Assembly (NCBI RefSeq): GCF_901447495.1
Contig: NZ_CABDWS010000003.1
Coordinates: 20,897 to 84,896, forward strand
Length of the DNA: 64,000 nt
From: Haloimpatiens lingqiaonensis
Lineage (GTDB): Bacteria; Bacillota; Clostridia; Clostridiales; Clostridiaceae
Reading direction: 5' to 3'
The notes under the pieces were generated by a model. It saw nothing but the letters and a program-made list of their open reading frames with translations. It was not told where the DNA came from and did not search any database. Below are positions 56,903 to 64,000 of the stretch, one piece after another (position 1 is the first letter of the stretch; the number at the start of each line of letters is the position of its first letter). A program made the position numbers and the translations under genes.

Positions 56903-59230
56903 TTATTTTATTTCTATTTTTATTTCTTCATTTTCTAATACAACTTCTATATTATCGCCTTTCTTAAACTTCTTTTGTAAATACTCTTCTACTATTTCGT
57001 CTTCAATGTACTTTTGTATTGCTCTTCTTAGCGGCCTTGCTCCATATTTAGGATTATATCCCTTTTGTATTATAAATTCTTTTACTTCTTCTGCTATTTC
57101 AACATTAATTCCCTTATGAGCAATTTCTTCTATTACTTCCTTCAACATTAAATTCAAAATTTCATGTAGTTGTTCCTTAGTTAAGCTAGAGAATATTATT
57201 ATTTCATCAACCCTATTTAAAAATTCTGGTTTAAAGGTTTCTTTAAGTGCATCTCTTACCTTATTTTCTACCACTTGATAACTCTCATTTGCAAAACCTA
57301 TGCCATAAGACTTATAATTGGTGCCCGCATTAGAAGTCATTATTATTACCGTATTTTCAAAGTTTACTGTTCTTCCTTGGCTATCTGTAAGTCTACCATC
57401 CTCTAATATTTGAAGTAACATATTAAAAACATCTGGATGAGCTTTTTCAATTTCATCTAAAAGTATTACTGAATATGGCTTTCTCCTAACTTTTTCTGTT
57501 AGCTGACCACCCTCATCATAACCAACATACCCTGGAGGAGCCCCTATAAGTTTAGATGCGGTATGCTTTTCCATATACTCTGACATATCTATTCTTATAA
57601 GAGAATCTTCACTACCAAATAATTCTTCCGAAAGAGTCTTTACAAGTTGAGTTTTTCCTACTCCTGTAGGTCCCACAAATATGAATGAAGAAGGCTTTTT
57701 CCTTTTTCTAAATCCAAGTCTATTTCTTCTTATAGCTTTGGATAAAGCAACTACAGCCTTTTCTTGCCCAACTATTCTTCTATGAAGAGTTTTTTCTAAG
57801 TTTAGTAATTTTTCCCCTTCCTCTTCAGTTACTTTCATCACAGGTATTTTAGTCCAAGATTCTATTATAAAAGCTACATCTTCTAATGTTAATTCTATAT
57901 GGCTACATTCCTTTTCCATATGGTTTATTTTTTCTTCAAGTTTACAAAGCTCTACTTTATAATCCGCCGCCTTTTCATAATCATTTTTATCTGCAGCTTC
58001 TTCCATAGTTCTTTCTAATTTATATTTTTCATCTTTTAATGCTTTAATTTCTACTAATCCCTTGTTTTTTAAATTTGCCCTTGAGCTAGCTTCATCAATA
58101 ACATCAATAGCTTTATCTGGTAAAAATCTATCACTTATATACCTTTCTGATAAATTAGCAGCTGCTTCTATAACCTGATCTGATATTTTAACTTTATGAT
58201 ATTCCTCATAATAATGCTTTATTCCTTTTATTATTTCAATAGTATCCTTTACAGATGGTTCTTCTACAAGCACTGGTTGAAATCTTCTTTCTAAAGCCGA
58301 ATCCTTCTCTATATATTTTCTGTATTCTTCTAAAGTAGTGGCTCCAAGTATTTGAATATCTCCTTTAGCCAGTGCTGGTTTTAAAATATTAGCAGCATTT
58401 AAGGCTCCACCCTGCGCCTCCCCTGCACCTATTATATTGTGTATTTCATCTATTACTAAAATAATATTTCCATTTTCCTTAGCTTCTTCTATAATGGCCT
58501 TCATTCTAGCTTCAAATTGACCTCTAAATTGAGTTCCTGCAACTACTGATGTAAGATCTAGCAAATATACTTCTGTATTAAAAAGTTTTTCCGGTATTTC
58601 TCTCTCTGCAATTCTAACTGCTAATCCTTCCGCTATGGCAGTTTTACCAACTCCTGGTTCTCCTATAAGTACCGGGTTATTTTTATTTCTTCTATTCAAT
58701 ATCTGAACCACTCTATCTATTTCTCTATTTCTTCCTATAACCTTATCTACTCCGCCTTCTTTAGCTTTTCTAGTTAAATTTATTCCATAATTCTCTAAAT
58801 TCTTTCTCTTTTTTCTAACTCTCTTATTTTTTATTTTAGTATCTTTGCCCACTGAAGCTCTTTCTGTTTTACTTTCTTCATCCTCCAAAGGCTGCTTAAA
58901 AGAACCCGCATTAGGAAATATACTTTTAAAAAAGTTTGAAAGAGAATTTTCATCTCCCATATCCCCAAGTTCTCCTGACTCTTGTAATTCCTTTACTTCT
59001 TCCATTGCTTCCTCTATATTCACATTTTGTAGCATGCTATTCATTTGTTGTGAAACATTTTCAAATTCATCTGGACTCATACCTGTCTCGCTTAATATTT
59101 GATCCATCATTGGATATCCCATTTTTTTTGCACACTGCAAACATAAACCTACAACTTCTTGCTTTCCATTTTGTATTTTTGCAGTATATATAGTTGCTAT
59201 ATTTTTATGACAAACAGAACACATTTGCAT
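56903..59230 (-). CDS. clpE: ClpE-like Hsp100 ATPase with zinc finger
   Basis: 775 residues from ATG 59230 after GGAG. An N-terminal zinc finger CSVC...CLQC is followed by a Gln/Glu-rich linker, the first AAA+ module (GEPGVGKT near 193), a UVR-like middle, and the second AAA+ (GPTGVGKT near 523). It matches ClpE but is longer than the roughly 700-residue Bacillus form, mainly in residues 40-140. It would unfold substrates for ClpP. No clear CtsR box is visible upstream. Confidence 0.85.
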   Translation of the reverse strand: MQMCSVCHKNIATIYTAKIQNGKQEVVGLCLQCAKKMGYPMMDQILSETGMSPDEFENVSQQMNSMLQNVNIEEAMEEVKELQESGELGDMGDENSLSNFFKSIFPNAGSFKQPLEDEESKTERASVGKDTKIKNKRVRKKRKNLENYGINLTRKAKEGGVDKVIGRNREIDRVVQILNRRNKNNPVLIGEPGVGKTAIAEGLAVRIAEREIPEKLFNTEVYLLDLTSVVAGTQFRGQFEARMKAIIEEAKENGNIILVIDEIHNIIGAGEAQGGALNAANILKPALAKGDIQILGATTLEEYRKYIEKDSALERRFQPVLVEEPSVKDTIEIIKGIKHYYEEYHKVKISDQVIEAAANLSERYISDRFLPDKAIDVIDEASSRANLKNKGLVEIKALKDEKYKLERTMEEAADKNDYEKAADYKVELCKLEEKINHMEKECSHIELTLEDVAFIIESWTKIPVMKVTEEEGEKLLNLEKTLHRRIVGQEKAVVALSKAIRRNRLGFRKRKKPSSFIFVGPTGVGKTQLVKTLSEELFGSEDSLIRIDMSEYMEKHTASKLIGAPPGYVGYDEGGQLTEKVRRKPYSVILLDEIEKAHPDVFNMLLQILEDGRLTDSQGRTVNFENTVIIMTSNAGTNYKSYGIGFANESYQVVENKVRDALKETFKPEFLNRVDEIIIFSSLTKEQLHEILNLMLKEVIEEIAHKGINVEIAEEVKEFIIQKGYNPKYGARPLRRAIQKYIEDEIVEEYLQKKFKKGDNIEVVLENEEIKIEIK

Positions 59231-59278
59231 AGAATCATCTCCAATTATTAGTATATTAGAATTGCATATAAACTTATA

Positions 59279-59785
59279 TTAAATGCTATCTTTATGATAA
59301 AGTTTATTTTCATGGTTTAGCAGCCATTCTTTCCTCCATAAGCCTCCTCCATAACCTACTAATTTATTATTAGCTCCAATTACCCTATGACATGGGATTA
59401 TAATACTTATGGGATTTTTATTATTTGCATTTCCTACTGCCCTAAATGCTTTACTACTACCTATAGCTTCTGCTATATATTTATATGATACTGTAACTCC
59501 AAAGGGTATCTTCATAAGCTCTCTCCAAACTTTATTTTGAAAAGAAGTTCCCTTTAATATAATATCTATTTCAAATTCTTTCCTATTACCATTAAAATAT
59601 TCCTCCAATTGATCCCTGCATTGGTTAATCACAGGATATACTTTGTTATTATTTCCTTCATAAATATATTTATTATTTTTTAGTTGTTTTTCTACAAATT
59701 GTACAGATGTAATACCTTTTGCTACTCCCTTTATCTCTATGGTGCCAATAGGAGATTTGTAATAACATTCAGTAATTTCTTCCAT
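59279..59785 (-). CDS. ogt: Methylated-DNA-protein-cysteine methyltransferase
   Basis: 168 residues from ATG 59785 after GGAGGG. The active-site motif IIPCHRVIG near residue 130 and the preceding VGNANNKNP are complete. It removes alkyl groups from O6-guanine. It stands 49 bp from the ClpE-like gene and may share its transcript. Confidence 0.93.
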   Translation of the reverse strand: MEEITECYYKSPIGTIEIKGVAKGITSVQFVEKQLKNNKYIYEGNNNKVYPVINQCRDQLEEYFNGNRKEFEIDIILKGTSFQNKVWRELMKIPFGVTVSYKYIAEAIGSSKAFRAVGNANNKNPISIIIPCHRVIGANNKLVGYGGGLWRKEWLLNHENKLYHKDSI

Positions 59786-59919
59786 GACTGAAACCCTCCA
59801 TGAAGTAAATTGTAATTTAAATAAAAAAACATATAAATATACATTTATCATAATTCTATCACAGTATATACCATATGAAAATAATAGTAGCTAATTTAAT
59901 AAATTTGTTACTTTTTTAA

Positions 59920-59980
59920 AATAAAAAGTACTGAATAGATGGTAATTATATTAAATATACTTATCATTTATTCAGTACTT
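59920..59980 (-). terminator. Terminator after the MATE gene
   Basis: AAGTACTGAATA pairs with TATTCAGTACTT and on the minus strand TTTTTATTTT follows. 26 bp past the stop. Confidence 0.8.
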
Positions 59981-60005
59981 ATATTTATTTTTAAAACCCT
60001 AAATA

Positions 60006-61445
60006 CTAAGCCTCCGTAGCACGTCCTATTCTGCCCTTAGCATATTTTTCTTTGAGTTTTCTTCTCTCTGCAATTTTTTTCTCTTCCATTATATCTTCAT
60101 CTATATATACTCTAGCCTTCCTCATATAATACACTCCTGTAACTGCTGATATCATGTCAGATAAAGGATATGCAATCCAAGTACCTAACATTCCAAAGTA
60201 TTTCACAGTAATTACAACTACCGGAATGAATATTAAAAGCTGTCTGTATATAGATAATAGTAAAGAAATCTTTGCTTCTCCAATAGCTTGATAATAATAT
60301 ATAGCTACGAAATAACTTCCTATACATGGGAAAATACATATTACTATTCTAAATGCCTTTATAGCCTCTACTAATATATCCTGTTCTCTTACGAAACTTC
60401 CTATTATAGGCGCTGCAAATATCATCATTACTGCCCAAATAATCATTGAAGTTACCCAAGTTGCAATCTTAGCTTTTTTTGCCACTTCTTTAACTCTTTT
60501 GTAATTTTTAGCTCCATAGTTAAAAGCCGCTATAGGCTGCATGGCAGAGCTTATACCTATTATTGTAATATACATAAACATGGATATCTTTGATATAACT
60601 CCAACTATAACTATAGCAGTATCTCCATAGGGAGCCAGCATATTATTTAAAACTACCGCCACTACTGCATCTGATATCTCAACTATAAATGTAGAAAAAC
60701 CTACAGACATTATGGCAGAACTTATTTTTCTATCCATATTGAAACTTAAAGACAAATTCAGTTTACCTTTTACCTTTAAGAAATGATATAGTGCAAACAT
60801 ACTAGAAATAATTTGAGATGTCACAGTGGCAATTGCCGCTCCTGTAACTCCTAAAGGGAAGACTATTACAAGTAAAAAGTCTATTATCAAATTACATATA
60901 GCTCCTATAGATGTGGCTATTAAGTTGATTCTAGCATTTCCTAAAGCAGTCAAAATATAACCTATAATCAATGTAAAACCTTGAAATATTCCTCCAATTA
61001 CAACTATTTTTATATAGTCATTTGCTAGGGGGAATATATTGTCAGTTGCACCTAAACCTTTTATAATAGGATTCTTAAAAACATATATACCTATTATAAG
61101 TGTAGACATAATTAAAACCATAATGCTTAAAGAATTTATTATTACTTTTGAAATTTTCTTATAGTTACCTTCTCCTAAACTTCTAGCTACTATGGTTGAA
61201 GCACCTACCGCTATCAAAAGTCCCAAAGATGACATTAATCTTTGTATAGGGAAGGCTATAGTTAATGCACCTATGGCCGTAGCTCCTATGGCTCTACCTA
61301 CAAATATGGTGTCTACCATATTATAAAGCTCTGCAACGAACAAGGATATTATGGCTGGAATGGCAAATTTGATTAGTACTCTACTCACTTTTCCCGTGGC
61401 AAAATCCATGTTGCCATGAGTAGCCTTCTGAGTGTTTACTGCCAT
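60006..61445 (-). CDS. MATE family multidrug efflux transporter
   Basis: 479 residues from ATG 61445 after AAAGGTG. Twelve membrane segments in two halves and the motif VDTIFVGRAIG in the first half are visible. It resembles the MepA/DinF branch. Substrate unknown. The AraC regulator gene lies upstream. Confidence 0.9.
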   Translation of the reverse strand: MAVNTQKATHGNMDFATGKVSRVLIKFAIPAIISLFVAELYNMVDTIFVGRAIGATAIGALTIAFPIQRLMSSLGLLIAVGASTIVARSLGEGNYKKISKVIINSLSIMVLIMSTLIIGIYVFKNPIIKGLGATDNIFPLANDYIKIVVIGGIFQGFTLIIGYILTALGNARINLIATSIGAICNLIIDFLLVIVFPLGVTGAAIATVTSQIISSMFALYHFLKVKGKLNLSLSFNMDRKISSAIMSVGFSTFIVEISDAVVAVVLNNMLAPYGDTAIVIVGVISKISMFMYITIIGISSAMQPIAAFNYGAKNYKRVKEVAKKAKIATWVTSMIIWAVMMIFAAPIIGSFVREQDILVEAIKAFRIVICIFPCIGSYFVAIYYYQAIGEAKISLLLSIYRQLLIFIPVVVITVKYFGMLGTWIAYPLSDMISAVTGVYYMRKARVYIDEDIMEEKKIAERRKLKEKYAKGRIGRATEA

Positions 61446-61692
61446 ATTTTTCACCTTTCTTTCCTGTTTTCGTATTTAATTTTTCTCTGAAGCTTTACAG
61501 TCTCACGACCTTTCTATAATTATTTGGGAAATGTCCCTGTAATTTTAAAATTTAAGTACTTTTTTTGTCATTACTGTTTTTTTAACTCCTATATTAACAT
61601 TATAATTTAAAATAATAACTATTACATTCACTTATATGCTCATAATTAGGTATAAACTTGCTTACTTCTGAAAATATTGTTTTGCGGAAATA

Positions 61693-61723
61693 AACAAAAA
61701 AGCACCTTAATAAAGGTGCTTTT
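61693..61723 (-). terminator. Terminator of the AraC regulator gene
   Basis: AAAAGCACCTT pairs with AAGGTGCTTTT around four bases; T6 follows on the minus strand. The end of the gene lies within. Confidence 0.85.
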
Positions 61724-63776
61724 GTACTTTTTTTAAAATTATAAGAGTAGCTCCATATCCATGTATTCTAGATACAATATTATAAACCGTACTCCTTTTA
61801 GCAAATCCAAAAGAAATTTTAGGAAATGAAGCATTTTTTAAAAGTTCTACTTCCTCCTCTTTTAATCTTTTAGGCTTACCCATGTTAATCCAATAATTAT
61901 ACGTAGATCCTTGTCTTTCATTTATTTCATACTTAATTATATTATAATCATAGGATAAATTAACTATATTCAAAGAAAACTTTCTTTCCGCGGTGTTCTT
62001 TATTCCTCTCTTTTTTAACATATTTTCAAACATTATCAATTTGGTTATTTCATCTCCATAACTGCATAACAATATTTGAATATCATCCCCTTGTTTAGTA
62101 ACTATATACCCATCTCCCTTATCTATTAACGTATCTCCTAATTTAGATAAGAAATAATAGGCATAATAAGATGGCTTTTTCATTCCCTGTTGATTTACTA
62201 AACCATAATCTCCAAGAAATAATTCATTAGTAATATGTGCGCCCGAAACCATACAATCAAAAGCCTTAAAGTTTAGATTGTTACCCTCTATAGAGTTTTC
62301 TATTATGTATGGTATCATGTAGCAGGTATCATATATTAAATCTCTATTAAGTTTAGGAACATAATATTCTTCAATATCTAGGTATCCATCAAGAGCTTCT
62401 TCTACCACTTTACTGTTTGCTTTGGATAATTTCTGAGAAATTTTAACCTTCCATTTAGCTAGTTCATAATCTCCATATTCTTCTCTAAAATACCCTACAA
62501 AACTCTCCAATATACATTTTAACTTATCTATTCCTATCTTATCATCTATAACTATAAAGGGTCTTAATTTTATAGATAGCAGAAAGTCCATGACCTCTTT
62601 TACTGCATTCCAGTTAAAAAAGTTTTCATTGCATATTCCAATACCCATATGATCTGAAAAAACATCATATATTATAGCATAGCTAAATTCTATATCCTTT
62701 TGCAGTTCAGCTACAAAATTTCTCCCTGACTCCTTTAGCAATTCATTGGCTTCCCCTATACTAATAGTGTCCCTAAAATTATGTTGAAATTCTTCCTTTT
62801 CAGCTAAAGGATTTATACCTATTTTTACTATTTTATTTTCATAATTGTATCTATCATAATCTTCTAAATAAATAGAAACATATTCCAGGCTTTCTTTTAT
62901 ATCTAACACCTTAGTTATTTTTAAAGCTTCAAGTTTCTCATCATCTACTTTATATTTTTTCCTATATTGAAGCGGAGTACAGTTATAATGCTTTTTAAAA
63001 TGCTTATTAAAATATCTAATATGAGAAAAGCCTAATTCCTCAGAAATCTCTGACACTGTCATATCCGTATCTAATAGTAGCTTTATAGATTCTTCTACTC
63101 TCGTTAAATTTAAAAAATCCTTAAAACTATATCCTACAGTATTTTTTATTTCATGAGATAAATAGTCTGAACTTAAAAACTCTTTTTTTGCTATTTCTTG
63201 AAGACTTATTTTGTCTTTATAATTACTATATATATATCTAACTATTCTATCATACCTTTTAAACTGTTCATCATTATCTTTTAAGGTTTCTCTTTCATAC
63301 ATGAGTTGATGAAAATTATTTATAAGATGATATAGTAGTTCCAATAAATTTTCTTCTATATTATCTTCATATTTGTCTGCCTTCTGAATAGCTTCACAAA
63401 CTAATATGGATAAATATCTTCTAAGTACGTAGTATTTTTCTTCTTCTTGAGCCCCTTCTTCTGATGAATTTGTATAGAAAAATATATTTCTTATATCGTT
63501 AAAATACTTCTCAAAAAAATTAGGATCTATATGAAATAAAAGCACTCTATTTTCCTCTTGTATAGCCTTTATGCTATGAGCTTCATCACAGTTTATTATC
63601 TCTATTTCTCCTTCTTCAACTTCATATTTCTCAGTTTCAATTGTTACACTTATGCTGCCCTTAAGTACAAACAATATCTCTATACTGTCGTGCCAATGTA
63701 TAGGATACTGTATTATATTTATCATAGAGATTGCAATTGGCAGATCTGTCATATAACTTACATATTCACGCCTCAT
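61707..63776 (-). CDS. Long AraC-family regulator with GH39-like C-terminal domain
   Basis: 689 residues from ATG 63776, nine bases after AAGGA. An N-terminal cupin (IHWHDSIEILFVLKG) is followed by an AraC double helix-turn-helix near residues 190-285 (TVSEISEELGFSHIRYFNKHFKKHY). A C-terminal 400 residues resemble the GH39-type barrel, including GDYGLVNQQGMKKPSYYAYYFL near 535. It probably senses a sugar and controls a regulon elsewhere. Confidence 0.87.
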   Translation of the reverse strand: MRREYVSYMTDLPIAISMINIIQYPIHWHDSIEILFVLKGSISVTIETEKYEVEEGEIEIINCDEAHSIKAIQEENRVLLFHIDPNFFEKYFNDIRNIFFYTNSSEEGAQEEEKYYVLRRYLSILVCEAIQKADKYEDNIEENLLELLYHLINNFHQLMYERETLKDNDEQFKRYDRIVRYIYSNYKDKISLQEIAKKEFLSSDYLSHEIKNTVGYSFKDFLNLTRVEESIKLLLDTDMTVSEISEELGFSHIRYFNKHFKKHYNCTPLQYRKKYKVDDEKLEALKITKVLDIKESLEYVSIYLEDYDRYNYENKIVKIGINPLAEKEEFQHNFRDTISIGEANELLKESGRNFVAELQKDIEFSYAIIYDVFSDHMGIGICNENFFNWNAVKEVMDFLLSIKLRPFIVIDDKIGIDKLKCILESFVGYFREEYGDYELAKWKVKISQKLSKANSKVVEEALDGYLDIEEYYVPKLNRDLIYDTCYMIPYIIENSIEGNNLNFKAFDCMVSGAHITNELFLGDYGLVNQQGMKKPSYYAYYFLSKLGDTLIDKGDGYIVTKQGDDIQILLCSYGDEITKLIMFENMLKKRGIKNTAERKFSLNIVNLSYDYNIIKYEINERQGSTYNYWINMGKPKRLKEEEVELLKNASFPKISFGFAKRSTVYNIVSRIHGYGATLIILKKVQKHLY

Positions 63777-63876
63777 ACTTTTCTTTCCTTTCACTTTCTA
63801 TATATACACTTCTATTATACTACAAAATTTATTAATCCCAAATTTTCGTTTTATCCCATCAGAGATTTAGCATCTA

Positions 63877-63909
63877 AATTCCAGTAAAAATTTTATTTTT
63901 ACTGGAATT
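63877..63909 (-). terminator. Terminator-like hairpin near the window end
   Basis: AATTCCAGTAAAAAT pairs with ATTTTTACTGGAATT around three bases. On the minus strand it follows the structured repeat and would end a transcript starting beyond 64000. Confidence 0.7.
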
Positions 63910-63927
63910 GTATCTTTTTACATTTAC

Positions 63928-64000
63928 TTAAAGGGCTGGTAAGCCCGCAGACCGATAGGTCGCAAAAATAGATACACTTACCCCTACCCCACGAAATCTT
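63928..64000 (-). ncRNA. Structured repeat, copy B (3' part of a possible RNA)
   Basis: On the minus strand this part reads GGGGTAAGTGTATC, TTTTTGCGACC and GGGCTTACCAGCCC. Stems GACC/GGTC and GGGC/GCCC are perfect, unlike copy A where the first is disrupted. A terminator-like hairpin follows 20 bp on, so this copy could be the expressed gene and copy A a relic. The start is outside the window. Confidence 0.5.

Noticed and set aside
59231..59278. CtsR operator upstream of the ClpE-like gene
   Set aside because: No GGTCAAA-type direct repeat in the gap.

Overview
The window comes from a low-GC, spore-forming, anaerobic Firmicute, most likely Clostridium sensu stricto. The proteolytic C. botulinum / C. 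sporogenes type is my best guess, from general resemblance and not from a database match. Supporting signs are strongly AT-rich DNA, GGAGG ribosome sites with frequent GTG and TTG starts, pyruvate formate-lyase, a sporulation-type LonB, AddB recombination, a clostridial AgrB/AgrD pair, a tRNA-Trp T-box and a CodY-like box. About 85% is coding and most genes lie on the minus strand.

Layout. 1-4.9 kb: the 5' part of addB, an intergenic nested hairpin, brnQ with a small membrane protein, and a GyrI-like domain protein. 5-13.9 kb: a DinG-type helicase, then a minus-strand run cobT-cobC-cobU-cobS-cobO for the lower-ligand end of cobalamin synthesis, ending in a YmfI-like reductase and a small membrane protein; trmB and an M50 protease lie upstream. 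14-23 kb: membrane-anchored and secreted proteins, PIN-PhoH, a PerR-like regulator, a solute-binding lipoprotein and a cysteine-rich small-protein cluster. 22.6-31 kb: the protein quality-control block tig-clpP-clpX-lonB-lonA-engB. 32-35 kb: pflB-pflA. 35-38.6 kb: a bacteriocin-type ABC exporter whose permease is split at a run of ten A. 39-42 kb: thiF and thiE, and a methyltransferase. 42-43.2 kb: a 1.2-kb gene-free stretch with two large, related palindromic elements and a structured repeat. 43-50 kb: a SIR2-like protein, a nucleotide-sugar gene trio and a MerR-methyltransferase fusion. 50-53.6 kb: a Trp T-box with trpP, and a 6S RNA gene. 53.6-64 kb: a GGDEF/HD-GYP protein, an agr quorum-sensing cassette with an unlisted 45-residue agrD, a ClpE-like ATPase, ogt, a MATE pump and a long AraC regulator.

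Systems. The Clp/Lon block and the ClpE-like ATPase cover protein turnover. agrBD would make a thiolactone signal, and the adjacent membrane protein looks like a receptor domain without a kinase. Regulatory elements readable directly are the T-box, 6S RNA with its promoter and terminator, a PerR-like box inside the perR promoter, a 19-bp-spacer MerR-type promoter, a CodY-like box at brnQ, repeated CTGTTTT/AAAACAG sites before pflB, and many intrinsic terminators. The least explained signals are the paired palindromes at 42.0 and 42.9 kb, whose stems differ between copies but stay self-complementary, and several smaller dispersed repeats.
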